Origin: Lineolata rhizophorae
Lineage: Eukaryota; Ascomycota; Dothideomycetes; Lineolatales; Lineolataceae
Assembly: GCA_010093515.1 (NCBI GenBank)
Contig: MU001691.1
Span: 93,817 to 157,816, forward strand
Reading direction: 5' to 3'
Length of the DNA stretch: 64,000 nucleotides
Shown piece after piece: positions 1-11,392 of the stretch; the first letter of the stretch is position 1, and each line of letters starts with the position of its first letter. A program made the translations under genes and the position numbers. The notes under the pieces are model-generated. The model was not told the DNA's origin and did no database searches. It was given only the letters and a program-made list of their open reading frames with translations.

Positions 1-34
1 GAGACACTCGATGGGTTGAGACACTCGGTGGGTG
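1..34. repeat. Two-copy 17-bp tandem repeat
   Basis: Two adjacent copies of GAGACACTCGRTGGGTK open the window. They differ at two positions. It may be the end of a longer array that continues to the left of the window. Confidence 0.6.
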
Positions 35-41
35 ATTACGT

Positions 42-151
42 TAATACTAATACTAATACTAATACTGATACTGATACTGATACTGATACTGATACTGATA
101 CCAATACCAATACCAATACCTTACCAATACCTTACCAATACCAATACCATA
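42..151. repeat. Degenerate hexamer microsatellite
   Basis: About 110 bp of six-base units drift from TACTAA through TACTGA to TACCAA, each variant forming its own homogeneous block. The blocks suggest stepwise slippage and spread of point variants. The stretch reads open in one frame only because the unit is a multiple of three; it is not a gene. Confidence 0.85.
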
Positions 152-168
152 CCGATGGCTACTCACTA

Positions 169-445
169 CAGGGGGGTGAAAGTGCGGGCTGACCCCCCCT
201 TTGCCGATAAGTTCTCGCTTTACAACTCTCCATAGAAATGCGCAGAGGGAATCAAAATCTACTACGAAGTGTAGTCCCTTCTTATAATAACTACTGCTTC
301 ATAACACCTTCTAGCGAGTTCGCTTGCTACCTAATTATTATTGCTGTGGGAAGAGGCTATGCATTACGGTAGTATTTATATGGAGAATCGCGAAGCGAGA
401 ACTTATCGGCAAAGGGGGGCGTCAGCCCACACTTGCACCCCCCTG
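169..445. mobile_element. 277-bp MITE with ~70-bp terminal inverted repeats and TA target duplication
   Basis: The left end (169-239) and the reverse complement of the right end (375-445) match over about 70 bp, both starting CAGGGGGGTG and both containing TTTGCCGATAAGTTCTCGC, with roughly nine differences. The element is flanked by TA on each side (167-168 and 446-447). Long TIRs, small size and no coding capacity define a miniature inverted-repeat element. A TA duplication is typical of the Tc1/mariner-pogo superfamily, but the TIR itself was not recognised. It sits beside the microsatellite, in an A+T-rich stretch. Confidence 0.75.
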
Positions 446-447
446 TA

Positions 448-1264
448 TCTATCAGTATCTATCGATATCTATCGATCATACCATCGACAACTTCGGCTCC
501 ACAGGTACTCCTTACTATTCAAATGCTCCCACTATCTTAGTATACAATATGTGCTGTTTGGTATACACTTAAAAATCATTTTGCCTTACTTTTTTTTTTC
601 AAAATTTTTTTTTTTTAGCTTTTGCAACTATGTATAGCTTCTAGCCTACGCAGTAGCCAAGATACGACACTATACCACAAGAAAGGACGGTGTAATTAGC
701 TGCTATCGATTAGCTAAACGATAGATACTAATACAGTATCGATATCTATTGGTTAGCTAATCGAACTATTGGTATCGTCGCCCGCGTGTGAGCCAAGCGC
801 CTCAGCGCCGCCGGCGGGCTAACCGTGTTAGGAAATCCGCGACAAAAGGTGTCTTTCTGCGCCCCACGACCATTCGAAGGTAGATGTCATGTTCAGCGAC
901 GTGAAATGTATTTGTCAGATTGAACCCGCCATCAGGTCAATGGGCTTCTTGGAGCTCGTTAGAGCCGGAAATATTGCCTTCGCAGGCTTGAGACTACGTG
1001 AAGCTTAAAAGCTCCTCTAGAGCTAGACACCAGACTAAACTCTCATCAAGCAATTTTCTTTCACTTCGATTCTTTCAAGCCCTTTGTTGAAGAGATGCCA
1101 GCTTGCACACTAGCCAGAACAAGCAGTCTGGCCAAGAGACCACAATACAGCTCAAGTTGTAGCATTCTAGATGCCTTCCATCACTGAACACAATGAAGTT
1201 TTGAACTCATAGCAGGAACCGATGCCTCCCATAGACCAGCCAGCTAACAACCACCTCACTCATT
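448..1264. other. Gene-free left flank
   Basis: A+T-rich to about 780, then mixed composition. It holds short TATCTATCGAT-type repeats near 445-475, a poly-T stretch near 585-620 and the palindrome listed separately. No coding frame with sensible splicing was seen. The right part is presumably the 3' side of the gene ending at 1265. Confidence 0.6.
707..763. repeat. 57-bp imperfect palindrome
   Basis: Arms 707-727 and 743-763 are inverted copies (19 of 21 match, CGATTAGCTAA core) around a 15-base loop. It could fold as a hairpin in DNA or RNA. It may be a worn end of another small element; no second copy of the arms was found nearby. Confidence 0.55.
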
Positions 1265-2656
1265 CTACTCCTCATCCACTGCCTCCGGCCCAAAATAGCC
1301 CTTTTTGAAAGCTATAACGGACTCGGCATTAGCCAACGCGTTAATCCAACAGGGAGCCAATAGGCAAAACTCACCTCCCGGCACCAGCGCCGCCGCATAC
1401 ATGACGTCCGAGATGGGCCGCAAGTCGCCCGGCGTCAACGGTCCCTCGAGCGCGTCGCGCCACTTGGCCAGCACGTCGGCCGCACACGCGCGCAGCGGGG
1501 CTTCTTCGTCGCCTTCGCCGCTGTCCGAGCCAGCCACGCAGCCGATGCCCAGGGCAGCGCCGAAGTCGCGGAAGGCGAGACGGGCGCGCAGCGGTTGGGC
1601 GAAGTAGCCGGCGCGGTGGAGGCGGACTAACCGGAGAAGTAGGGGATGGAGGAAATTTGGTTAGATACTCAGGATATTACGATGGGGGAAAAGTTATCAC
1701 GAAAGTCCGACCCAAAACAAAAACTCACCAGCCTTGTCCTTCGCCCTCCGCACCAGCGCCGTCGCCCACTCCTCCCTGCCCTCGAACCAATGCGCTGCCC
1801 ACAGCCCCATGCCCAGATCCAACGGATCCTCGCTAACCCTCTGCTCGCCCTTCCTCCGCATCACAGCCTCGAAGTCGCCAATCTCCTTGCCCAACACGTC
1901 TCCCTCGTCCCCAGCCCACCTCCTCGCCCCCGCCCTCAGCAACCTACACACCACGTACCCATCCACGGGATCCAAATTCCCCTCACTCGGCACCAGCACC
2001 CTGCCCCCCTCCACCGCCACCTTCCACACCATCCGCGGCCTGCCCGCCTCCCTGCTCCCCCCAACGAAAAACCACTCATGCACCGCCCCCATCAACTGCA
2101 CGCCCAACCCGTTGAACCTCGCCGCCTCGTCCCGCCCGCGTCCCGCCCCCGCCATCGCCGCCCCCACCCGGTTCAGCGCGAACCCCCACAGCGCCAGGTA
2201 GTGGAAGTACTGGCCGTCAGCGTCCATGGCGGCGCCCTCGCCCGCCTCCTTCCCGATGCGTAGTCCGCCGGCCAGCGGCGCCGCGGCGCTCGCCCCGCCC
2301 AGCCGGCGCGCCCCGTCGCGCGTCCGGCCCAGCGTCTCGTGCACCGCCGCCACCACGCGCGCCGCGAGGTCGAGGTAGTAGTGGCGGTGGTGCGGGGACG
2401 ACGAGCCCGGGCCCGGGCCGGGACCCGGCGCCGCGCCGGCCTCGCGGTCCAGCGTCAGCAGGTCGAGCACGCCGAAGGCGTCGGTCCAGAGGTAGCGGCC
2501 GCGGTGGCCGGCGGCGGCCGGGGGCGGCGTCCAGGCGGAGGGCGGGGAGTCGAGGTGCGAGGGGCCGAGGACGGCGGGGCCGTAGACGCGGGAGAGGGCG
2601 TGGATGAAGGGGTCGAGGCGCGAGGGCGGCGCGAGGGCCGCCGTGGATGTCGTCAT
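1265..2656 (-). CDS. Conserved fungal protein of unknown function, probable alpha/alpha-barrel fold
   Basis: Exons on the minus strand are 1729-2656, 1375-1626 and 1265-1311, giving 408 aa. The introns have GTGAGT donors, and the last has a CTAAT branch site and TATAG acceptor. The N-terminal part carries the motifs YGPAVLGPSHLDSP and GRYLWTDAFGVLDLLTL, followed by DADGQYFHYLALWGFALNR and SEGNLDPVDGYVVCRLL. From memory these recur in uncharacterised fungal proteins with a six-hairpin-glycosidase-like helical barrel. No signal peptide or membrane segment is seen, so it is probably cytosolic. An in-frame ATG 79 codons upstream would add a low-complexity leader; the ATG at 2656 was preferred because similarity begins just after it. 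Function is unknown. Confidence 0.75.
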
Positions 2657-3603
2657 TGTTGCTTTTCTTGGTGCTGTTTTTACTCTGGCTGCTTGACGGC
2701 GGAGAGCCGGGGCGCAGACTGAACTGATCCCAATTGGACGTGAGAGGGCCGGAAATAAATGTGCCGTCGCATTTGCTGGTCTCATGGGACGGAGTCGGAG
2801 GGAGTCCGATGGAGGTGGAATTGGGAGCCCATCGGGTGCCTTTTTCGTCGGTCGTCTACTTTCGGGGTATGGATGGTCGTGGGGTGATGTCACAAGGGTC
2901 CTGGTAAAGGCAAAAGTGACACTGGAGTGAAGTCACGTTACCTGGCGGGCAGCCATTGGCCAATCGCGGAACTTGATCCGGAAAACTAGCTGGAGGATCA
3001 ATACAGCGAATTCAACACTACTGTCCCATTGTGTCGTATAAGCTGCATATCGAGTCAGCATCACTTATGCTTCACAATTAGCAACCAACAGCGCAGCACC
3101 CTCTGCTCCCCCAAAGGAAAAGCGTTACATGTACGTACAAGTACAGTCCCAACCCCTCCCGAACCATACGTCAAACAAAAGCGCTAAACATCATTCCGCC
3201 ATTCTACCTATGTGCATGCGTCTCGCCTGCGCTTGCCAATTCCCGCGCCTCCCAAACCGTAGACAGGAGGGGGAAAAGAAACCAAATGGTGCAGGCCAAG
3301 ACGTACCAACTTTTTGCCAACATACACAATTTCCAGCGCCCGTCTGAGGTAAGACATGCTTCGCGGCCGAGACATTAGACCCAGAGCATAGACTGCAAAA
3401 GGGTAGCACAAGACGGCGCTGATCCCGGGACCCAATCCAAAGAAATGCATCCTCGATACCAGGACTCGGTAGAGACTCAGTCCCGGCTCGCCATACTATC
3501 CACTACCCAACTACCCAGCCAATCGTCTAGAAAACCGCCACCTACCATCCATCACCTACCGCCAACCAATTCTCTCCTAACCCTACACACCCTCACACAC
3601 TCC
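2657..3603. other. Intergenic: leader of the unknown gene and 3' side of ADK1
   Basis: About 950 bp between two minus-strand genes. The part next to 2657 is G+C-rich and should hold the promoter and 5' leader of the upstream gene. Pyrimidine-rich DNA from about 3500 borders the ADK1 stop. No other gene seen. Confidence 0.6.
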
Positions 3604-4719
<1,116 letters not shown>

Positions 4720-6100
4720 TGCTGGTGCTGCTGCGGGTGTGCGGATGCGAGCGTCGTGGCCGTGAGCGTGGTTGAGGGCGTCGTCTTGACGGCTTAGGTT
4801 TGCAGGGCAGCAGTGGAGAGCTAGGCGGATGTTTCCCTCTTCGTCTTCGCCTAACTTAGACCGATCGGACGGAGAAAGGTGTTCCCGGACCGGGCGACGA
4901 CGACGGTGAAGGGCGGAAGTAACTGCGGTTCACTGGTCTCGGGTCTCGGTGAGAACGCGAGGGCAGAAAGGAAGGGAAAAGAGAGCCCGAGTCTCAATGG
5001 GCGTGCGAGGGACGCAATTGTCGTCTGGAGGAGGCAGCAGCGCCGGGCCGGCGGTGCGGTCTCTCTGTCTGCTGCGAGGCGCGCGAGGCGGGAGGAAGAA
5101 CGGAGAGGAGACGGGCGCTGGTGCTGGGTTGGGAAGAGGTGGTCGGCGGGTGGTGGCCGGGGTGGACGGCGGCGGTGGTCCAAGCTTCTGCTGCTGGCCC
5201 TAGGTCCGACCGGGAGACGTCGCCTTTCGGCCGAGCGAGGCTCTGCACCTCCGCACAGCCGCTGCCGGAGCGCCGCCGGCGCAGGCTTCTCTTGCATCTG
5301 CCCAGCGGCATCGGACTCTGCTTTTCTTCTGCCGGCCTCATGCGAGGGCTCCCACAGGCCGGAACGCCTGGCGCGTTCTCCGCACGCCGGAGCCCGAGCG
5401 GGCAGCGTTGCAACCAACCGCGTGCCTTGCATGTGGTGCTTCCCGATGGCCCGGGGCGCTTGGCCCACGGCACGGGACCCGACCTGCCACCCACGTGCTA
5501 CAGAGCTTGGCAGTTGACGTTGAAGATATACGCAATTGATGCCTTGCTTGCATGTGCTTCGTGGAATTGAGTTCTAATTGCTATTGCAATCCAAGTTCCT
5601 GCCACCTCGCGCTCTTTTGTATCACCACTTACGGCCTACCTGCCCGCGTTTTATGATTTATACAAAAAAAAAAAAGAAAGCCCAACCCTACAAAACTCCA
5701 CAACCGCACAAGCAACAGAGCGCCTAGCCATGTCGACAAAGCACTTTCGCTCCTTCCAGCTTCGATCCACGTGACTATGACGGTGGAGGAAACTCTCTTG
5801 TTGCGCCTCCAACCCCTCTAGTCGCACCCTTCCTCCGCCTCGTGATTACATACTCTTACTCTGACAAACGTGTCCAAATGCACTCAGTTTACCCCGTGGA
5901 TCGATTCCGTCCCATGCAATGCATGTATACCATCGCTCAGAAAAGCCAGCCCTATCCAGTCCAGCCCGGCCCAGTTCACTCCCATCAGGAAAGAGAAAAA
6001 GACAACACCAACCTCACCATCCAGTCGGTCCCATCTCCACCTCGTACAAGAACATCCCACCACCTCCCTCGGCCCACATCAATCTCCCCTTCCTCAACCC
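4720..6100. other. Intergenic: ADK1 promoter and 3' side of PCF11
   Basis: The first 800 bp are very G+C-rich and CpG-rich and look like a long promoter and leader of ADK1. From about 5520 composition drops, and 5640-6100 is C-rich 3' flank of PCF11. Several open frames longer than 150 codons here overlap on both strands and carry no motif, so they are chance products of GC bias. A CACGTG lies near 5492 and another near 5769. Confidence 0.6.
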
Positions 6101-8781
6101 TCAACCCCTCCCTCCCTCCCCCTCTGCCTTCCGCTTCCCCAACACCTGCCCCCCTCCTACCCCCAACCCCAACCCCCCAGTCCCACCCCCGCCCATCGCC
6201 GCCCTACAACTCGCATGGCAGAACCTTCCCCCGTCCCCACCCCCCTCCCACACGGCATCCATCCACACCCAATCCTGCGCCTCGTCCAGCCACACGCCGC
6301 GGAACCCGTCGTGGCAGATCCAGCACGTCGACTCGCGCAGCGCCGGGTCCGTCGGCACGGGTACGTGGGGCGCCGAGGGCGCCGACGCCGACGCCGACGC
6401 CGCCGCCGGCAACGAGGCCCCGCCTTGTTTGCCCGCCGCCGCGGATGCCTTGTTGACGGCGGCCGCGGCGGCCGAAGAGGAGGAAGGATCGGCGCCCGGG
6501 GCGGGCGAGAGCGACGAGAGACGCGCCGAGGCGGACGCCGCCGCCGTCGTTGCCGCGGCGTTGACGAGCGCGGAGGCGCCTGCGCCGGACGGGTCGGCGG
6601 CGTCGCTGGGCAGGAGGATGGAGTCGGCTTCGCGGAAGTGGATCCATTCCTGCAGCGCAGACACGTCTATTAGCAGGCAAAGCCCGAGCAACCAAGAGTT
6701 TCGGCTTTCCAACTTACCCGTTCATCCACGTACCAATCCCTCTGCAACCCGCGCGCGTTCTCCTCGGCCAACTTCGTCTTGACCCGGAAGTGCCAGTCCA
6801 GATGCCGTGCTTTGAGCTCCCTCGCCGCCTGGACGGCCGCCTGCCACCCGGCCTGCCCGCTGCCGGCCCGCGGCTCCACGCGGAACCGCCGCCCGCATTC
6901 CTGGCACGCCCGCACCGCGCTCGGGTACAGCTCCCTATCCACCCGGCCCTGCCGCGGCCGCGCCAGGCTCGCCGCTGTCAGCTGTGGCGTGTCGTCCGGA
7001 CCCGACCCCATCGCCGCCGCCGCCGCCGCCGCTCCGCCACCACCGCCTCCCGTCGCGGGCCTCGCGCCCAGCGGCGTCGCCCCCACGACTGGCGTTCCCG
7101 CCGCGCTCGGCCCCGTCAGTCCTGCTAGCAAACTCGACAGGCCCATCGGCAAGCCCTGGGGCGCTGGCTGCTGCTGCTGCTGCTGCTGTTGCGTCGGGGG
7201 TGGCTGCGCCTGTCCTTGCCGCGGCAAGATACCCGCGCTCTGCAGCGCCTCGAATAGGTTCGTGTTGGCCGAGTGCTGGGGTGGGGGCGGCGCCAACGAT
7301 GGCGCCGCGGAGGGCGTGGGCGTCGAGGGAGGTCGTTGCGGAAACTGTGCTAGGAGCTGGGGCAGCGAAAGCGGCGTCGATGTTTGCGCCGGGGCGGCCG
7401 GTGCTGGGACAGGCGTGTGCTGCTGCGACCGCTGCTGCTGACTCGCCGCCGCGGCGAGGAAGGGTAGGTTGAGCGGCGTGCTGGCGGCGGGCGGCATGAC
7501 GGGCGGCGCGGCACCGGCTAACCCGGTCAATATCGGAAGCTGTGGGTGCTGCTGCTGCTGCTGTTGCGGCGGTTGCTGCAACCCCAGTCCCATTTGTCCT
7601 GTGCCGACCCCACCCTGCTGCTGCTGTTGCTGTCCCGGCTGGGCCCCCAAGTGACCCCACCCCTTACCTGCCAATTCAACTAACTGCTTCCGAATCTTGC
7701 CCACATCTTCGACGCTTAGCCTCCCCCCTTTGATAATCTGCTGTAGATCTAACAGCGCTTGGAGCCGTCGTTGCACCAATGCGTCGTATGGATTGGCGGC
7801 GAAAACCCCCTTCGTCGCGTCGATCAGCGGCTCCATGTCGCGTCCCAGCTGGGCTGTGGCCTCCTCGGCGCTCGGCTCCCGCTGATTCTGCGGCGTGGGC
7901 GTACCCGTAGCATTCGGCCGCGGGGACCGCATTTGCGCGCGCGGATCGCCCGGGAACGCGCCGTGTTGTTGCTGGGGCGGAGTTGGGATGGCGCCGGGGA
8001 GTGGCTGCGGCGTGCTCGAGCTCCGCGGCGGGTAGCCCGGTGGGTAGCCCGGCGGAGGCGCGTTGTAGGGGTTCTGGAAAGCGCCCGCACCCGCCAGCGG
8101 CGGACGATGCATCATCTGGTGGTTGCCGGGGCCGGCGCCGCTGGTCGTGCGCTGCTGGCTCAGGACCTTGGTGCGGAAACGGATCAGTGCGTTTTCGATC
8201 TGGCGCGTCAATTCGTGGGAGAAGACAGGCCGCGTGTCCGTCGACTCGGGCACGGGCTGCTTCCAGGTTTTGAGCAGGCCTTCCATAGCGCGGCGCGTCG
8301 GGTTGTCAACAAGCGTGTAGGCTCCCATGAAAGTCTTGTAGAGGTTGCGGCCGAGGTAGACGGTATATGGTGTGCCGACATTTTTGACGATGGAGTCCAG
8401 GACGTAGAGAGCGGGGAGTTTGAATTCCGGGCGAGTCTAGAGTGAACGTCAATGCTTTGGACTATGCAGGATATCATGGGCGAACAAATGGAATCCTTAA
8501 AAAAGTTTACGAGAGAATGATAGGTGGTTGCTAGGTTTGGAGCCTCGATATCCAGATTATCCGGATACCGCGCGAAATCAGACTGGAGAAAAGGCATGCG
8601 AATAACCCACCGTGTTGATGTGCTCTTCAAGCGTGTTCGAAATAGCCTGCGCGTGCTCGGTGTTTTCCTTTGCAATGATGGTTAGATTGCTAATCTCAGG
8701 CCTGCTGTTGATTTTGAGGTCCTCTAGGGCGTCGCGAAAGTCTTGGGCGACCTCCTCGGACGGCGGAGGAGTGGTCGACAT
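6101..8781 (-). CDS. PCF11: mRNA cleavage and polyadenylation factor subunit Pcf11
   Basis: Subunit of cleavage factor IA; binds the Ser2-phosphorylated CTD of RNA polymerase II and couples 3'-end cleavage to termination. Exons are 8611-8781, 6718-8436 and 6101-6649 (812 aa). The CID domain covers residues ~1-140 (FRDALEDLKINSRPEI, then YVLDSIVKNVGTPYT across intron 1). The middle is rich in Q, P, A and G with CAG runs. Near residue 568 comes the first zinc motif CQECGRRFR with a later HLDWHF. A second zinc motif CWICHDGF and FCHASC begins near residue 739. The order CID, Q-rich linker and two zinc fingers flanking the Clp1-binding region fits Pcf11. The acceptor of exon 2 places TRPEFKLPALYVLDS in frame. 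Confidence 0.92.
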
Positions 8782-10360
8782 GGTGGGCAGCAGTATTTGC
8801 AAAGCAAGCAATCAAGCAAGCAGCAGCAGGTTAGAGGTGAGTCTCGTCTTCTTTTAAGATGTTTTGAGCGACGACGATGATGCAAGTCCCACAGCTGGCT
8901 TGCAGGGGCAGTGAGAGAGGGCAAGAAGCGCGCGAGATGCAGCAGACTAGATGCGTGCAAGTTTGGTCTCTCTTTGGCGATGACAGTCAAGAAAAATCGC
9001 GTCCCAGGCAGAGTGGTTAATTGCCTGCCGAAAGACCCTCAATAGACTTATTGTTTCGCGAATACTGTCAAGAAGTCACCTGAGCCACCGCAGAGTACCC
9101 TGAGTTTCCCCAGGCTGACAAGCAAGGAAAAGCAAGTGAGGCTGCTCTTCTCCCCCCTCCTCTCTCTCTCTCTCTCTTTGCTTGCGTATTCTGGCGTCGC
9201 TGTTTTCCTGTGTCCAGGTAAGATTGATCGCAAATCGGGAAAAGGTTCAATCGGCCTTTTCCTCTTCAAACACGAAGGTCAAATGGCTGCATGAATCGTT
9301 GTGCTAGCTATTGTAGAAGGCAAGCCTAGATCAACGGTTCTCGCTCTGTCTGGGCGCGCGCACACCTCTCGCGTCGCGCGCACAAGCACCGACCTTTCCC
9401 AGGAAGGCGAAGCTATAGCGGGCGACTCGGGTACTCCCAAAGCAAGGTCTGCTACCGTAGCTCCTCCGCTCACGACTAATTCCTCGATACAACGCGCGCG
9501 CCGACACGCCTCCTCTTCCTTCCACAACGCTCAAGTAGCTAGTATCCCGCTGCTCCCTGCTCCGGTCCACTTAGACGTAGCATATGTTCCTCGGCTAGGG
9601 GTGAAAGGGAGGGGGGGAGGTGGTTCACGGGCGGACCAAATGGGCAGGGACGCGTCACACGCTGCAATCAGGCTGTCCTAGTCGACACTCGAAGGGCTAA
9701 GCGCGGGATGGCGGGGACGCCTGGGGAGTCCGCGGACGGATGCGTAGGAGACGAGAGGCTGCGTTCGCAAGGAGAAGGAGAGGGAAGTAAAAAGGTCACA
9801 GGCGGTCGAGTCTGAGAGGTGAGATCCGTGGATGCGGCTGCGAATGAACAGCCTCCGGCACGTCTCACGCCCTGGGAAAGGCCGGTCGGAACGCGGTTTA
9901 TCCGGCCTGGAAAGCTCCGCGAGCTGGTCCCTTCAAAGGCCCGCCAAGAGTCACGTGCACGCACGCAGCGGGCATTCGCATCGAGGCACGTGCCCTGGAG
10001 AATTCGATTTCCTTTTGTAGTTAATCAACAAAGAAAAGAGCGCCTCGACGCGGAATTCCGGTGCCTAGAGTGCGCAGGGGGGGCGGGCAGAAGAACTGCC
10101 GGTTCTGGACCTCCGGGGGCCAGGTCCGCCCGCCTGGGACCCTGGCCAAGAGCCGCCGCGGCTGCGGGCGGGAATGGCCATGACCGCAAAGCCCGCCCGC
10201 CTGCCTGCTCTCCCCACTCACTCCACCACTCCATCTCCGTACTTCTACTTTCCTTCTGCACCGCCCGGAGCGCCAGAACCAGAAAGACAGCGCAAGACCG
10301 AAAAGGCTTTCACTCCACAATCCCCAAGTCTTCCCCGCTTGCAGCCCTCGGCCGGACGCG
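8782..10360. other. Divergent promoter region between PCF11 and the I9 inhibitor gene
   Basis: 1.6 kb between divergent start codons. A CT-repeat tract lies near 9156-9178 and a G-rich tract near 10075-10090; CACGTG cores occur near 9954 and 9987. No TATA box was obvious close to the inhibitor start. Open frames on both strands have no recognisable motifs. Confidence 0.6.
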
Positions 10361-10873
10361 ATGAAGATCCTCTTCCTCACCGTCCTGCTGGCCCTCCTCG
10401 CCGCCAGCGTCGCCGCCGTCATCCCCCAGCAGAAGCCCGTCCTCGTCACCTACCCGGAGGACACGCCCGCGCACGTCCTCGACGAGGCCAAGCACGCCAT
10501 CATGGAAGCGGGCGGCTTCATCACGCACGAGTACCGTGAGTCCCTTCCCTCCCTCCGCGTCTGCCACGACCCGAGAGAAGAGACCTAGTAACTAACCCGT
10601 CGTCCCCCCCCCCCCCCCCCCCCCCCGCGCCTTCGCCGCAGACCTGATCAAGTACGTCCTCTCCCCCTGCGACAAGCCCCCTCCTCCTCGCCCGCCTACC
10701 CACCACTAACGCGCCCCTCCCCCCCTCCCACCAGAGGCTTCGCCGCCACGGCCCCCTCCCGCGTCATCGACACGGTGCGCGCCCTCGGCGCCGAGTGGAA
10801 CGCGCTCGTCGAGGTCGACGGCGAGGTGCACGCGATGCACGAGAACGGCGGGCGGGACCCGCTCGATCTGTGA
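10361..10873 (+). CDS. Small secreted peptidase-inhibitor I9-domain protein (PBI2-like)
   Basis: Exons are 10361-10535, 10642-10651 and 10735-10873 (107 aa). The start MKILFLTVLLALLAASVAA is a clear signal peptide, so the product should enter the secretory path. The rest forms one inhibitor I9 / subtilisin-propeptide-like domain: VLVTYPEDTP, an amphipathic helix, GGFITHEYHLIKGFAATAP and a C-terminal EVDGEVHAM strand. Yeast Pbi2, which inhibits vacuolar proteinase B, has this fold but no signal peptide. By family knowledge it may chaperone or inhibit a subtilisin-like protease; the target is not known. The middle exon is only 10 nt and is required to make YHLIKGFAA contiguous. A poly-C run lies in intron 1. 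Confidence 0.82.
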
Positions 10874-11392
10874 GCGGAGCTAGAAACGAGCTGTCTTTCC
10901 GGATGTTGCCGGTTGAGGGCCGGAGAGGGAGAAGGGCTGCGTGTTAGGTGACCAGGGCTGCATGGACGCGGCGCGCGGGTTGGGCGGGTCCACGGCGTTT
11001 AGTTGGTAGCTACCTACGTTCGTGATGACGGGCCGGAGAGAGGCGTTTATCTTAGCTTTTGAAGTGGCCGGGAGGGCAGATTCCCATTTTTCCTCGTTTT
11101 TATGTTGGGTTACCGGATGTTGCAGTCGCTTCTGCCTAATTTGTACCTATCAACTCTCATCATGACGCTTGCATGGAATACCCAATTCAAGATTGCACGT
11201 GTATATCGTGTGCCTTCCATCCTACATGTGTCTTGAATCCGTTCTCTAGATAGCCAACCTATCTACCTACCCGCGCATCATGACGCACACAAACTATTTA
11301 CTCTGCAACCTTCCGTGAAAAGTGGGTTGAAGCCTACACATGGTCCAACCTAAACCAATTAAAACCACCCCCCTCCCAATCTTCAAAACCCC
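10874..11392. other. Convergent intergenic spacer
   Basis: 3' flanks of the I9 inhibitor gene and of CLPX, 519 bp. Composition is ordinary and no gene or strong repeat is seen. Confidence 0.6.

Noticed and set aside
6779-7441. 220-codon plus-strand frame with Cys and poly-C/G codon runs
   Set aside because: Antisense of PCF11 CAG/GGC repeats.
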